This document shows, one piece after another, positions 19,032 to 29,236 of a stretch of 64,000 bases of DNA. A program made the translations under genes and the position numbers. Source of the DNA: Bradyrhizobium betae (GTDB taxonomy: Bacteria > Pseudomonadota > Alphaproteobacteria > Rhizobiales > Xanthobacteraceae); assembly GCF_008932115.1 (NCBI RefSeq), contig NZ_CP044543.1, positions 868,001 through 932,000 of the forward strand. The letters are read 5' to 3'. The notes under the pieces were generated by a model. It saw only the letters and a program-made list of their open reading frames with translations. It did no database searches and had not been told where the DNA came from. Each line of letters begins with the position of its first letter. Within the stretch, counting starts at the first letter, position 1.

Positions 19032-21014
19032 TCACTCCGCCGGCTGGAGGCGTTGCTTGGCCCGCGCCGGCTTCGGCGCGCCGACCCGCAAGCGCCGGTC
19101 GGACAGCGACAGCATACCGCCGAACGCCATCAGCACCGGTCCCCACCAGATCAGCAGCACCAGCGGCTTGTGATAGATGCGCACCGCAATGGCGCCCTCT
19201 GCATTTGCATCGCCGAGCGAAACGTAGAGCTGGCTAGCGCCGCGCGTCAGCAGCGCGGCCTCGGTCGTCGAGGAGCCGCGCGTGGTGAAACTGCGCTTGG
19301 ACGGCGTCATGACGCTGATCGCCTCGCCATCGCGGCTCACATTGAACTCGGCGATCATCTCGCGGAAGTTCGGCCCCTGGCGCTGAAACAGGCCGTCGAG
19401 CTTGAGATCGTAGCCGGCGACATGGGCGACGTCGTTCTGCTTCATCGTCGCGATATATTCGCTGTTCCAGGTGGTCTCGCAGACGATCCCGATCAGCGCG
19501 ACGCCGAGGCCGGCATGCGCGAATGCCGTGCCCCAGGCCGAGCGCGGCAGGCCGCGGGCGCGGTGCAGCGCCGTTCCGAACGGCAGCCGCACCAGACCGG
19601 TCCGCTCGACGATGTCGGTGACGGCGCCGGCGATGACGAAGACGCCAAGCCCGATCGCGAGCGGCGCGAGCGCGCTGCCGCCGCGCGTCCAGGCCCAGAC
19701 GATGGCGATCACAACGAGGCCGGCAACGCCGGCCGCGAGCAGGCGCTGGGTGACGCCAAGCAGATCGCCGCGCTTCCACGCCAGCATCGGCCCGAACGGC
19801 ACCGCCAGCAGCAGCAGCGTGAACAGCGGGGCGAAGGTGAGATTGTAGAAGGGCGCGCCGACCGACATCTTGAAATCGGCCAGCAGTTCCATCGCCAGCG
19901 GATAGAGCGTGCCGAACAGCACGACCGCGCAGGCCACCGTGAGCAGCAGATTGTTCAGCACCAGCGCGCCTTCGCGCGAGATCGGCGCGAACAGCCCCCC
20001 CTGCTTCAACGAGGTCGCGCGGCCCGCGAACAGCGACAGGCTGCCGCCGATGAACAGGCAGAGGATCAGCAGGATGAACACGCCGCGGGTCGGATCGGTG
20101 GCGAAGGCGTGCACGGACGTGATGACGCCCGAGCGCACCAGGAACGTGCCGAGCAGCGACAGCGAGAAGGTCAGGATCGACAGCAGGATGGTCCAGACCT
20201 TCAGCGCATTGCGCTTCTCCATGACCAGCGCCGAGTGCAACAGCGCGGTGCCGGCCAGCCACGGCATCAGCGAGGCGTTCTCGACGGGATCCCAGAACCA
20301 CCAGCCGCCCCAGCCGAGCTCGTAATAAGCCCAGTAGGAGCCCATCGCGATGCCGAGGGTGAGGAATATCCAGGCCACCAGCGTCCACGGCCGCACCCAG
20401 CGCGCCCAGGCCGCATCGATGCGGCCCTCCATCAGCGCCGCGATGGCGAAGGAGAACGAGATCGAGAAGCCGACATAGCCGAGATAGAGCATCGGCGGAT
20501 GCACGGCGAGGCCGATGTCCTGGAGCACCGGATTGAGATCGCGTCCCTCGACCGGCGGGTTGGCGATCCGCAGGAACGGATTGGATGTCACCAGGATGAA
20601 AAGATAGAAGGCGCTGGCGATCCAGGCCTGCACGGCCAGCACATGCGCACGCAGCGACAGCGGCAGATTGTTGCCGAAGGCCGCAACCAGGCCGCCGAAC
20701 AGCGCCAGGATCGCCACCCAGAGCAGCATCGAGCCTTCATGGTTCCCCCACACGCCGGTGATCTTGTAGAGCAGCGGCTTCATCGAGTGGGAGTTCTCGT
20801 AGACGTTGGCGACGGAGAAATCCGAGTTCACGTGCAACGTCACGAGCGCGATGAACGAGGCGCCGACGAACAGCAGCTGCGCCAGTGCGGTCGAGCGTGC
20901 CACGTTCATCAACGCGGCATCGTGCAAGCGGGCGCCGATCAGCGGCACGACCGACTGGATCAGTGCCAGGGCAAGCGCCAGCACCAGCGCGTAATGTCCG
21001 GATTCAGCGATCAC
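19032..21014 (-). CDS. ccmF: Cytochrome c heme lyase subunit CcmF/CycK
   Basis: 660-residue polytopic membrane protein. It takes heme from CcmE and, with CcmH/CcmI, ligates it to apocytochrome c. The tryptophan-rich WWD motif '[18 protein letters not shown]' is at ~235-252, with flanking conserved histidines such as 'VWGNHEGS' and '[10 protein letters not shown]'. The GTG start at 21014 overlaps the ccmE stop (GTGA), indicating coupling. Length is typical. Confidence 0.97.
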   Translation of the reverse strand: MIAESGHYALVLALALALIQSVVPLIGARLHDAALMNVARSTALAQLLFVGASFIALVTLHVNSDFSVANVYENSHSMKPLLYKITGVWGNHEGSMLLWVAILALFGGLVAAFGNNLPLSLRAHVLAVQAWIASAFYLFILVTSNPFLRIANPPVEGRDLNPVLQDIGLAVHPPMLYLGYVGFSISFSFAIAALMEGRIDAAWARWVRPWTLVAWIFLTLGIAMGSYWAYYELGWGGWWFWDPVENASLMPWLAGTALLHSALVMEKRNALKVWTILLSILTFSLSLLGTFLVRSGVITSVHAFATDPTRGVFILLILCLFIGGSLSLFAGRATSLKQGGLFAPISREGALVLNNLLLTVACAVVLFGTLYPLAMELLADFKMSVGAPFYNLTFAPLFTLLLLAVPFGPMLAWKRGDLLGVTQRLLAAGVAGLVVIAIVWAWTRGGSALAPLAIGLGVFVIAGAVTDIVERTGLVRLPFGTALHRARGLPRSAWGTAFAHAGLGVALIGIVCETTWNSEYIATMKQNDVAHVAGYDLKLDGLFQRQGPNFREMIAEFNVSRDGEAISVMTPSKRSFTTRGSSTTEAALLTRGASQLYVSLGDANAEGAIAVRIYHKPLVLLIWWGPVLMAFGGMLSLSDRRLRVGAPKPARAKQRLQPAE

Positions 21015-21520
21015 CGCACTGCTCCCTGCGAATTGCCCTGCGCCGTCGTTGCCGCAGGCTTTGCGCTATCAGAAGCTTTCGCCCCGTAATCGTCCTTCCA
21101 GTGCCCCTGCTTCTTCAGGGCGTCGGCGACGTCCTTGGGCATGTAGGTCTCGTCATGCTTGGCAAGCACGGTATCGGCCTTGAACACGCCGTTGGCATCG
21201 AGCGCGCCTTCTGCGACCACGCCTTGCCCTTCGCGGAACAGATCCGGCAGGATGCCCTTGTAGGCGACGGGCAGCTTCGCGCCGCCGTCGGCGACCTCGA
21301 ATGTCACCGCAAGATTGTCGCCGCGATGGAGCGAGCCGGGCTGCACCAGCCCGCCGAGGCGAAACCGCTTGCCGGGCTCGACGTGCTTCTCGGCAACCAT
21401 GGTCGGCGTCGAGAAGAACACGATGGAGTCGCGAAGTGCGTTCAGCACGAGCGCGGCGGCGAGCGCGAGCACGGCAAGCGAGCCGCCGATGATGGTCATA
21501 CGTCGCTGCTTCCGCGTCAT
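21011..21520 (-). CDS. ccmE: Heme chaperone CcmE/CycJ
   Basis: 169-residue periplasmic heme chaperone anchored by one N-terminal TM (~9-28). The covalent heme-binding histidine is His122 with Tyr126 in 'KHDETYMP', matching the HxxxY motif. A beta-barrel OB fold (~35-120) precedes it and the C-terminal tail is flexible and alanine-rich. The ATG at 21520 ('MTRKQRR') gives the usual basic N-terminus; an upstream in-frame start would add 40 unrelated residues. It sits 37 bp downstream of ccmI. Confidence 0.96.
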   Translation of the reverse strand: MTRKQRRMTIIGGSLAVLALAAALVLNALRDSIVFFSTPTMVAEKHVEPGKRFRLGGLVQPGSLHRGDNLAVTFEVADGGAKLPVAYKGILPDLFREGQGVVAEGALDANGVFKADTVLAKHDETYMPKDVADALKKQGHWKDDYGAKASDSAKPAATTAQGNSQGAVR

Positions 21521-21557
21521 GGCGTATCCGTTCCCTGCTGGTCTCGCCGCAGCATCG

Positions 21558-22667
21558 TCATCCGTCGAGCCCGAGCGTCTTGAGGCCTTCGTTGAGCTGA
21601 CGCAGCCGCACGGCATCGTTGGCAACGGCCTGGCGGGCATCGCCCGATGCGCCGACCGCCTTGTCGCGATCGCCCATCACGAGATAGGCGCGCACCAGAC
21701 GCAACCAACCCTCGACGTCGTCGCCGTTCTGCTTGAGGCGCGTGGCGAGGCGTTCGACCATGCTGCGCACCATAGCATTACGATCGCCCTCGTTCATGTC
21801 CCTGGACGCGGCGAGGGTCTCGTCCGACAGCGCCGGCATCGTGCCGCCGCCGACCCGCGCCAGCGAAGACTGCACCAGGGAACGCCAGGGCGCATCCTCC
21901 GGCGCCTTCGCCAGCAGCGCGCGCCAGATGTTGGCGGCATCGTCCTTGCGGCCGTCCTGCTCGGCGGCAAGGCCGAGAAAGTAGTTCGCCTTGGGATCGT
22001 CGGCGTTGAGCGCGTGCGCGCGCTCGAATTCGCCCTTGGCTTCGGCGGTCACCACGCCATTTGCGGCGGCGGCGATGGCTTCGCCGAGATCGGAGCGGCG
22101 CTCCGCGCTCTCGCCATTGTAGGTGAGCGAGTTGCGATAGGCGCGCACCGCATCGTCGAAGCGGCCGAGCCGTTGCAGCACGGGCGCGAGCACGTTCCAG
22201 CCGCGTCCGTCAGTCGGGTTCTTTTCCAGATGCTGCTCGACCTGCACGACGAGATTCTCGAGCGACTGCGCCATGCCCGCCCCGGAACCGCGCTCCCGCT
22301 GCGCCAGCGGATAGTCCTGAAGCCTGGGCGAGCCAAGCGGCATGTAGACGCCGATCGCAACGAGCGGCAGGCCGGCGAGCGCCAGCACGGCCGCCGCACG
22401 GCGCCATTTGAGGCTCGACGTCGGCGTCTGCGCGGCCTCTGTGCCGGCCGCGGCAAGCAGCCTGCGGCTGATCTCGACGCGCGCGGCTTCGGCCTCGGGC
22501 GCAGCGATCAACCCGGCGGCGAGGTCACGCTCGATCTCGGCCAGCTGGTCCTTGTAGACCGCGACCTCGCTGCCCTGATTTTGCGCGCGTCCGCTGCGGC
22601 CGAGCGGCAAGAGCACGGCGAAAATCGCCGCGACCGTCATCAGCGCGAACACGAACCATAGCGTCAT
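21558..22667 (-). CDS. ccmI: Cytochrome c maturation TPR protein CcmI/CycH
   Basis: 369-residue CcmI/CycH, the apocytochrome-binding chaperone of the heme ligation complex. It has two TM segments (~4-20 and ~95-112) with a cytoplasmic loop containing '[17 protein letters not shown]', then a periplasmic TPR domain (~130-365; '[25 protein letters not shown]'). The ATG at 22667 follows GGAAG at good spacing; the frame is open 26 codons upstream without likely coding sense. First gene of the maturation operon. Confidence 0.95.
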   Translation of the reverse strand: MTLWFVFALMTVAAIFAVLLPLGRSGRAQNQGSEVAVYKDQLAEIERDLAAGLIAAPEAEAARVEISRRLLAAAGTEAAQTPTSSLKWRRAAAVLALAGLPLVAIGVYMPLGSPRLQDYPLAQRERGSGAGMAQSLENLVVQVEQHLEKNPTDGRGWNVLAPVLQRLGRFDDAVRAYRNSLTYNGESAERRSDLGEAIAAAANGVVTAEAKGEFERAHALNADDPKANYFLGLAAEQDGRKDDAANIWRALLAKAPEDAPWRSLVQSSLARVGGGTMPALSDETLAASRDMNEGDRNAMVRSMVERLATRLKQNGDDVEGWLRLVRAYLVMGDRDKAVGASGDARQAVANDAVRLRQLNEGLKTLGLDG

Positions 22668-22798
22668 CTGGCAAGCTTCCGGCAGCGCGCCACCCGCGCC
22701 CACAGGTGGCTTTACACCACGGCCGGATGATGCGGCAATTGACAATTGTCAATTCACCGCGACCGCGCATAGTCCCGAAACGGTGACAATCCAACGGC

Positions 22799-23068
22799 TT
22801 AGCCGATCTCGAAGTCCACACTCTGCGCGGCATCCTCGCCGTGCCCGTTGATGGCCTTCAGGAAGTACGTCCCTGGCGTGATTGCGTCGGGCAATCTGAT
22901 GCGCAGCGCCCCGACCGGAACAGGTGACGCAACCCGGGTGATCGTCTCAGGCAGCTGCCGACCGCTTGCCTTCTCGACCAGCACCACCTTCGCGCCGGTC
23001 ATCAGCCTTCGATATTTGGCAACAATGACGCGGTTTTCAATTTCGATGGAGCTGATAAGGGGTTTCAT
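22799..23068 (-). CDS. Conserved hypothetical protein (89 aa)
   Basis: Soluble 89-residue protein, mostly predicted beta-strands, with no signal peptide and no cysteine. The pattern ('SIEIENRVIVAKYRRLMTGAKVVLVEK', broken by loops, ending 'VDFEIG') looks like a small Ig-like or beta-sandwich domain. I do not recognise a named family. It lies between ccmI and the 467-residue unknown, on the same strand, with 131-bp and 99-bp gaps, so it may be its own unit. Confidence 0.6.
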   Translation of the reverse strand: MKPLISSIEIENRVIVAKYRRLMTGAKVVLVEKASGRQLPETITRVASPVPVGALRIRLPDAITPGTYFLKAINGHGEDAAQSVDFEIG

Positions 23069-23167
23069 GCGCCCACAGATAGAAATTCCAAAACTTGCAC
23101 GGAGACCGTAGGGCCCGCCACCGGCATCGTCAACCAGAAATTGTGATCACGAAAAAATGCTCTCAAA

Positions 23168-24571
23168 TCAGCTGGCGCGCGACGATTTGCGCTCACCTGT
23201 CGCCGCGTTCTCCGCGGCACGGCTCATCAGCGAGGCGTAATCGTCGCCGAACAGCACCTGGCAGAATCGGATCGCGGCCTGCACCTGCTGCTGACGATAG
23301 GTGCGGACCTTGAGATCGGCGGCGCGCAGCGACTGCACCAGTTGCTCGGTCGACCGTTCCACATATTGCTGGAGGTCGGAATAGGTGCGCAGCGTCACCT
23401 CGTTGATCGCAAGCTCGCTCGCGTAGTTGCGGCAGGTCGCGACGAAATCGATCAGCGCCACGGTTTCCTCGACCTCGGTGCTGTCGATCCGCGCTCCCGG
23501 CGGAATCTCCTTCTCGGGGCGCTGGCGCAGGATGCGGCGCACGCGGCCGGGAACACTGTCGATCTCCGACTGCAGCGCGTTGGAAATGTCGGCCCGGATC
23601 GAGGTCAACTGCTTGCCCCAGGGGGAATCGTTGCGCAGGTCGAGTTCCGTGCGCAGGCCGCGCACACCGTCGTGCAGCGCCTTGAGGTTGTCGGCGACGT
23701 TGTCGAAATGGCCGCGTTTGATGTCCATGCGCAGGATCGCGGCCACGCAGGACAAATCGTGCAGGGCGATCGTGACGGCGGCGCCATAGGGCGTTGCCGC
23801 GACGCGGATCTCGTCGTCGGACGCCGCAATCTTGATGGCGAGGCGGATGATCTGCCACGGCGCGGTCATGCGCTGAACCACCATCGACAGCGCGAATGGC
23901 AGCATCTGCGGCGTCTGGAGCACTGGAATATTGAGCGCGGCCGTCACCGACGCGATCTGGGCATCGCCGAAGGCGCGCAGCGAGCGCGGCAGCTTCTCGC
24001 TCAGGGTGGCGATGGCTTCCCGGACCTGAAGTACCGCGCCGATCGAATAGAGGTCCTCGATCACATTGGGCGGACCGACACGGGCGAGCGCGCGCGACTT
24101 GTCGCCGCCGCCCGGTCCCGTCAGTTCGAAGATAGCGTCCGCAGCCACCGCCTGGAGTTTTTGCGCGAGGGCCTCGACCTGGCCGGCACTGTCGGCAACC
24201 GGCATGCGCGCCAGCGCCGCTTCGAATTCGCTGACCTTGTCCGGGGCGCCGTCACGGCCGAGCCATTGCCAGATCGGGTGCAGCGAGGAGCGCCGGATCT
24301 GGCCAACCCGGATCGGGATGCCTGACTCGGCCAGGAACGGTTCCAGCACCTGGAACAGCAGCCGCGACAGATCGTCCGTGCGCGGCGGCGGGGCTGTGTC
24401 GGCTTCGGTCTTGCGGACGATCTTGCGCAATTGCTCGAGCACGAGGGTCGCCACGGCCGTGTCCTGGCCGCGTTCCAGCGCGCGCTCGAACTCCCGCATC
24501 AGCAGAGCCTGCGCCTGCGGCGGGAGCTGCGCGAGATATTCCCTCAGCCGCTCGATCGATGTCTGGCTCAT
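23168..24571 (-). CDS. Conserved hypothetical alpha-helical protein (467 aa)
   Basis: Cytoplasmic protein without TM or signal peptide, almost wholly helical. The N-terminus 'SQTSIERLREYLAQLPPQAQ' and a repeated pattern of amphipathic helices suggest a scaffold or helical-repeat fold. No catalytic motif or nucleotide-binding loop is recognisable, so I give no function. The ATG at 24571 is chosen because upstream codons lack conservation-like composition. A 160-bp gap separates it from the histidine kinase, so it may be independently transcribed. Confidence 0.65.
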   Translation of the reverse strand: MSQTSIERLREYLAQLPPQAQALLMREFERALERGQDTAVATLVLEQLRKIVRKTEADTAPPPRTDDLSRLLFQVLEPFLAESGIPIRVGQIRRSSLHPIWQWLGRDGAPDKVSEFEAALARMPVADSAGQVEALAQKLQAVAADAIFELTGPGGGDKSRALARVGPPNVIEDLYSIGAVLQVREAIATLSEKLPRSLRAFGDAQIASVTAALNIPVLQTPQMLPFALSMVVQRMTAPWQIIRLAIKIAASDDEIRVAATPYGAAVTIALHDLSCVAAILRMDIKRGHFDNVADNLKALHDGVRGLRTELDLRNDSPWGKQLTSIRADISNALQSEIDSVPGRVRRILRQRPEKEIPPGARIDSTEVEETVALIDFVATCRNYASELAINEVTLRTYSDLQQYVERSTEQLVQSLRAADLKVRTYRQQQVQAAIRFCQVLFGDDYASLMSRAAENAATGERKSSRAS

Positions 24572-24731
24572 GCGCCCGGGTAATGCATGGTAAAATGGCA
24601 GACGTAGGGTGCGTCCTGCGCGATCATAGGTGGGACCCACTTAAGAAGCCGTTTAGGAAGTTGCCGCGAATGCCTCCGGTTTCGCGCCGATCGGCTTTAC
24701 GCGGGCGAAATAGTCACGTCGGAACAAAGGA

Positions 24732-26153
24732 TTATATTCCGGGCAGCACCAGCTGCGCCCGCAGCCCCCCGATCGGTGCGCCACTGAGCGAGAGGCTGCC
24801 GCCATAGAGCGCGGCAAGGTCGGTCACGATCGACAGCCCCAGCCCCGAGCCGGGCTTCGACTCGTCGAGCCGCTGGCCGCGCCGCGAAACCTGGGCGCGT
24901 TCCGCCTCCGACAGGCCGCGCCCGTCGTCGTCGACGATGATTCGCAGGCGCGGGCCAGTACCCGCCTGCTGCGCCGCCTCCACCAGAACCTCGATGAAGA
25001 CCCGCGAAGCCGCCCATTTGCAGGCGTTGTCGACGAGATTGCCGACCATCTCCTCCAGATCCTGCCGCTCGCCGCGGAATTTGGCCGACGGATCGGCCTT
25101 GGCCTCGACCACGATGCCGCGGTCGCGATGGATCTTCTCCATGGTCCGCCGCAGGGCCTCGATGGCGGGCGCGACCTCCGTCACGGTTCCGACCACCGAG
25201 ACGCGCGCCGCGATGCGGGCGCGCTCGAGATGATGGGCGAGCTGGCTGCGCATCACGTCCGCCTGCTCCATGACCTTGGCCGCAAAGGGATCGGCGACAT
25301 GGGCGCCGGCCTCGTTGACGATCACCGAGAGCGGCGTCTTGATCGCATGGGCGAGATTGCCGACATGGGTGCGGGCCCGCTCGACGATCTCGCGATTGGC
25401 GTCGATCAACGCATTGGTCTCGCGCGCCAGCGGCGCGATCTCGACCGGGAATTCGCCTTCGAGCCGCTCCGCCCGCCCGGAGCGGATGTCGGCGATGGAT
25501 TCCGAGATGCGCTTGAGCGGCGCAAGGCCGAAGCGGACCTGGAATACCGTGGTCAGCAGCAGCACGATGCCGAGCGCGGTGAAGGTGCCGCCGAGATAGT
25601 AATCGAAACTCCGCGTCTCGTCGAAGATCTCGGTGTCATCACCGGCGACGCTGACCAGATATTTGCCGTCCGCACCGAGATCGACGGGACGCTCGACCAT
25701 ACGCAGATTCTGCCCCTCGGGCCCGTCGACATAGGCGAGGCGAATGCCGGCGGCTGTGAGCTCGGTGCCCTGCACCTCCAGCTTCGGCAGCTTCTTGTCC
25801 CAGAGCGAGCGCGAGGAGCGCACCTCCGGCTTCTCGGTGTCGGTGCGGGTGATCTGCCAATACCAGCCGGACAGCGGCAGCTCGAACAGGGGCTCGCCGA
25901 GCGACTGGAACTGACGGTCCGGCGGCTCGTCGGGGGTCGCGACCTCGGCGATCAGCGTGCGCAGATAGAGATTGAGCCGGCGGTCGAACGCACGCTCGGT
26001 GGCATTCTTGTAGACCGACGACAGCACCACGCCGGTGATGGCCAGGATCACCACGAGCCAGGCCGTCGCCGACAGGAACAGGCGATTGGCGAGCGAGCTG
26101 GCGGGCATCGGAATGATCCCGGGGGCGCGAGGCGGCAGGGCGTCGGTGGTCAT
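24732..26153 (-). CDS. PhoQ-like sensor histidine kinase
   Basis: 473-residue membrane kinase: TM1 ~28-47 ('ATAWLVVILAITGVVLSSV'), periplasmic domain ~48-187, TM2 ~188-206, a HAMP-like linker, then a HisKA-type domain with phospho-acceptor His269 in 'NLAHAIKTPLSVIVN' and a HATPase with 'LVDNACKWA', 'DDDGRGLSE' and 'GSGLGLSIV'. The H-box form 'HAIKTPL' (Ile rather than Leu/Asp) is seen in the PhoQ subgroup. It follows the PhoP-like regulator after a 46-bp gap, forming a two-component pair. The ligand (Mg2+, peptides or acid in PhoQ) is not known for this protein. Confidence 0.88.
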   Translation of the reverse strand: MTTDALPPRAPGIIPMPASSLANRLFLSATAWLVVILAITGVVLSSVYKNATERAFDRRLNLYLRTLIAEVATPDEPPDRQFQSLGEPLFELPLSGWYWQITRTDTEKPEVRSSRSLWDKKLPKLEVQGTELTAAGIRLAYVDGPEGQNLRMVERPVDLGADGKYLVSVAGDDTEIFDETRSFDYYLGGTFTALGIVLLLTTVFQVRFGLAPLKRISESIADIRSGRAERLEGEFPVEIAPLARETNALIDANREIVERARTHVGNLAHAIKTPLSVIVNEAGAHVADPFAAKVMEQADVMRSQLAHHLERARIAARVSVVGTVTEVAPAIEALRRTMEKIHRDRGIVVEAKADPSAKFRGERQDLEEMVGNLVDNACKWAASRVFIEVLVEAAQQAGTGPRLRIIVDDDGRGLSEAERAQVSRRGQRLDESKPGSGLGLSIVTDLAALYGGSLSLSGAPIGGLRAQLVLPGI

Positions 26154-26199
26154 GACGCGACCAAGGCCCCTGTTCGCTCGCCCGTCAAGTCCGGACGCT

Positions 26200-26874
26200 T
26201 CAGGCGCCCGGCGCGGCCGGTGGGGTCAGGAGATAGCCGAGACCACGGACGGTCTGGATGATGTCGACATCGAGCTTCTTGCGGATGCGGCCGACGAAGA
26301 CCTCAATCGTGTTGGAGTCGCGGTCGAAATCCTGGTCGTAGAGATGCTCGACCAGCTCGGTGCGGGACACGACGCGCCCGGAATGATGCATCAGATAGGC
26401 CAGAAGCCGATATTCATGCGAGGTCATCTTGACGGGATTGCCGGAGACGCTGACCCGGCCGGTCCTGGTGTCGAGGGTAACAGGGCCGCAGCTGAGCTCG
26501 CTCTGGGCATGGCCGGTTGAGCGGCGCAGCAGGGCGCGGATGCGCGCCAGCACCTCCTCCAGGTGGAACGGCTTTGCGACATAATCGTCGGCGCCGGCAT
26601 CGAAGCCCTGCACCTTGTCGCTCCAGCGGTCGCGCGCGGTGAGGATCAGGACCGGCATGGTGCGGCCATTGCGGCGCCAGGCTTCCAGCACCGAGATGCC
26701 GTCCTTCTTGGGCAGGCCGATATCGAGCACGACGGCATCGTAGGGCTCGTTGTCACCGAGAAAATGCCCCTCCTCCCCGTCGAAGGCGCGATCGACGACG
26801 TAACCGGCGTCGCTCAGCGCCTTGGTGAGCTGGCGATTGAGATCGGGGTCATCCTCAACGACGAGCAGGCGCAC
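26200..26874 (-). CDS. PhoP-like OmpR-family response regulator
   Basis: 224-residue response regulator: receiver with 'VVEDD', Asp51 ('VVLDIGLPKKDG') and the Lys of 'YVAKPFHLEEVLARIRALLRR', then a winged-helix effector domain ending 'IIQTVRGLGYLL'. Partner of the kinase immediately downstream. The start is GTG at 26874, at the receiver's first strand. Confidence 0.92.
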   Translation of the reverse strand: MRLLVVEDDPDLNRQLTKALSDAGYVVDRAFDGEEGHFLGDNEPYDAVVLDIGLPKKDGISVLEAWRRNGRTMPVLILTARDRWSDKVQGFDAGADDYVAKPFHLEEVLARIRALLRRSTGHAQSELSCGPVTLDTRTGRVSVSGNPVKMTSHEYRLLAYLMHHSGRVVSRTELVEHLYDQDFDRDSNTIEVFVGRIRKKLDVDIIQTVRGLGYLLTPPAAPGA

Positions 26875-27106
26875 GCTTCTCTCCAGAAATAGGCCGCATG
26901 AACTCCGCCAGAGATGAGCAATTCCGGCGTGAACTGAATATGAACGCGGGGAACCGCCTGCGTTACTTTTTGGTCATATACGACCTCTCGCGTGCCGACG
27001 CGACTGCGCCCGCCAGGCCGACGGACGAACCGGCGGCATGGCGGGCGCAATGTGCCGCGTACCGCGGCTATTCGGAAGGTCCGCCCTTCCCGTCGAGATG
27101 CGGCCG

Positions 27107-27262
27107 TCAGGTCCGGAAGAACACGAACCAGATGACGGCGAGGATCAGGATGGCCAGTCCGGTCGAGATGGCGAGCAGGGCTGCAACCGACGGACCGGGC
27201 TCGCCCGCGCGCGCTTCGGTCGCGGTCTCGACGATCTGATGCTGGTCTCGCGTGGTTGCCAT
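27107..27262 (-). CDS. Small single-pass membrane protein (51 aa)
   Basis: A short reading frame of 51 residues: a hydrophilic N-terminus ('MATTRDQHQIVETATEAR') followed by a clean hydrophobic helix ('LLAISTGLAILILAVIWFVFF') and a two-residue tail. GAGG lies 6-7 bases before the ATG. The topology and RBS make it a credible small membrane protein between the PhoP-like gene and the divergent ku gene. No family is recognised. Confidence 0.6.
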   Translation of the reverse strand: MATTRDQHQIVETATEARAGEPGPSVAALLAISTGLAILILAVIWFVFFRT

Positions 27263-27462
27263 GGTGACCTCAATATCTGGCTGTCACGGTGGCAACGCGT
27301 GATCCGATGCGATGTTCCGGTCTTTGCCGCCGGATCAGTCAGCAACCGAAGACCCGGCTGCCGGTTAACGCAGTTGCAAGATTCCACGGCGTGCCTTGCT
27401 ATGATTCGGTGTCCCCCGATGGTATCCTCATAAGTCTGTCCCTGTTGCGTTTGGAGTAGCCC

Positions 27463-28425
27463 ATGGCCCCCCGCGCCAATTGGAAGGGTTTTCTGCGTCT
27501 GTCGCTCGTGACCTGTCCGGTCGCGCTGTATCCGGCCACTTCGGATACAGAGAAGGTGTCGTTCAACCAGATCAACCGCAAGACCGGCCACCGGATCAAG
27601 TACCTCAAGGTCGACGCCGAGACCGGCGACGAGGTGACCTCCGAGGACATCGTCAAGGGCTACAAGGTCGACACCGACACCTATATCGAAGTCACCAAGG
27701 ACGAGCTCGACGACATCGCGCTGGACTCGACGCACACGATCGAGATCGACGAATTCGTGCCGAAGACCGACATCGACAGCCGCTACCTGATCCGTCCCTA
27801 TTATCTCGTGCCCGATGGCAAGGTCGGCCACGACGCCTTCGCGGTGATCCGCGAGACCATCCGCAGCATGAACAAGGTCGCGATCGGCCGCGTCGTGCTG
27901 ACCAACCGCGAGCACATCATTGCGATCGAGCCGCTCGAGAGCGGCCTGATGGGCACGCTCCTGCGCTATCCCTACGAAGTGCGCAGCGAGAAGGAATATT
28001 TCGACGACATCCAGGACGTGAAGCTTACCAAAGACATGCTCGACCTCGCCAAGCACATCGTCGAGAAGAAGTCCGGCACGTTCGAGCCCGAGCTGTTCGA
28101 GGACCATTACGAGACCGCGCTGATCGACCTCATCAACAAGAAGCGCGCGGGCGCACCGATCGCAGCCAAGGTGACGCCGAAGAGCAGCGGCAACGTCATC
28201 AACCTGATGGACGCGCTGAAGAAGAGTCTCGCGAGCGAGAAGGACGCAGCTCCCGTGGCCAAGGTCGCCAAAGGCAAGAAGCCGAAGAAGCGCGTCGATG
28301 GCCAGCGCGAGATGCTGCTGCCGATCGCCGGCAAGGGCGGCAAGACGGCAGCCGCCAAGGACGCGCCCCCCAAAAAGGCCGACAAGCCGGTGCGCGCGAC
28401 GGCGCGGACGAAGAAGGCCGGGTAG
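27463..28425 (+). CDS. ku: Ku-family DNA end-binding protein (NHEJ)
   Basis: 320-residue bacterial Ku: the DNA-encircling core spans ~6-235 ('FLRLSLVTCPVALYPA' at the start, 'RPYYLVPDG' near 108), followed by a ~70-residue Lys/Ala/Pro-rich tail ('KGKKPKKR', 'APPKKADKP') that in related proteins helps DNA binding and ligase recruitment. It binds double-strand ends and recruits LigD for non-homologous end joining. No ligD lies in this window. The ATG at 27463 with GGAG about 9 bases upstream matches the family N-terminus. Confidence 0.96.
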   Translation: MAPRANWKGFLRLSLVTCPVALYPATSDTEKVSFNQINRKTGHRIKYLKVDAETGDEVTSEDIVKGYKVDTDTYIEVTKDELDDIALDSTHTIEIDEFVPKTDIDSRYLIRPYYLVPDGKVGHDAFAVIRETIRSMNKVAIGRVVLTNREHIIAIEPLESGLMGTLLRYPYEVRSEKEYFDDIQDVKLTKDMLDLAKHIVEKKSGTFEPELFEDHYETALIDLINKKRAGAPIAAKVTPKSSGNVINLMDALKKSLASEKDAAPVAKVAKGKKPKKRVDGQREMLLPIAGKGGKTAAAKDAPPKKADKPVRATARTKKAG

Positions 28426-28483
28426 GCACATCGCGTCTGCCGTCGCGCCGTGATGCCTCCCCTCGCCGATCGGCCGGCCTGAC

Positions 28484-28726
28484 ATGCCCTGGTCGACGGC
28501 ATTCGACGATCCCGTTCAGGTCGGCGGCAAGCGCAGGCTGCTGACGCTGCAGCAGGCGGCGGACTACATCATGCAGCTGCCCGAGGACGCGCAGCACGAA
28601 GCCCACTGGCAGACCGCGATCGAGACCCTGATCCATGCGGCCGAGACCGGCGGCGGCTGGCTGACGTTCGCCCGCATTGCGATGTTGCGGGCACTGAATG
28701 CGGCCGGACGGCACGGTGATGAATAG
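28484..28726 (+). CDS. Conserved hypothetical protein (80 aa), downstream of ku
   Basis: 80-residue soluble helical protein ('LLTLQQAADYIMQLPEDAQHE'), with a tryptophan-containing second half. It reads like a small rhizobial protein of unknown role that I associate with the start-up of helix-rich DUFs, but no named domain is certain. It starts 58 bp after ku in the same direction and could be co-transcribed. Confidence 0.55.
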   Translation: MPWSTAFDDPVQVGGKRRLLTLQQAADYIMQLPEDAQHEAHWQTAIETLIHAAETGGGWLTFARIAMLRALNAAGRHGDE

Positions 28727-29236
28727 GGTCAACAATCGGTTAAGGAGCCCGGGCCAGGGTATTCCTACGGGAGACAAAATTAACCGCCGATTGCCGTTGC
28801 GCGGAACATGGTCGAACTCGCCGATCGAACCAGGGTTTGCACACCGTGCAGCAGGACGTCAGAAAGAACTACATCAGCATCGTGAACGACGCGCCGGCGA
28901 ACGAGCCGGCCGCGGACACGTTGGCGCGATCGCGGCCGGGCACGGTGAAGGATCTGGTAGACCGACTCGCAGCCGTACTGAAGCGGCGCCTCCATGGCGC
29001 GGCGGGCCCGACGATCCGTCACTGACAGGTTCACAGTGCCGTCACGCGGAAATCGGCCGATTTGAATCCATTTGGATCCACCGGTGGAACTCAAATTTAA
29101 TGAGTGCCATCGTATCAGGCGGAGGCGCCTACCCCGGGCTCAATTGTTTTGGCGCGCCATAAAACTCTATTCGATCAATTTACCGGTTCGAAAACGACGC
29201 GGCCATAGATTTGGGCCGGATGAACAGGAGTTGGCA
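28727..29236. other. 510-bp intergenic region upstream of Flp pilin
   Basis: No convincing gene. A 62-codon frame at 28837-29025 (TTG start, no SD) is open but shows no family features. At 28729-28743, TCAA-N7-TTAA is one base from a CtrA box. The region probably carries the pilin promoter and a long leader ending in CAGGAG at 29225-29230. Confidence 0.4.

Noticed and set aside
26898..27239. 113-codon plus-strand frame between the PhoP-like gene and ku
   Set aside because: It is antisense to the 51-residue membrane protein, which has a better SD and a clear TM; the plus frame has no recognisable features.
27463..28726. A full NHEJ operon with ligD
   Set aside because: Only ku is present; the neighbouring genes show no ligase or primase motif.
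28837..29025. 62-codon frame before the Flp pilin
   Set aside because: TTG start, no SD, no family pattern; possible but unsupported.
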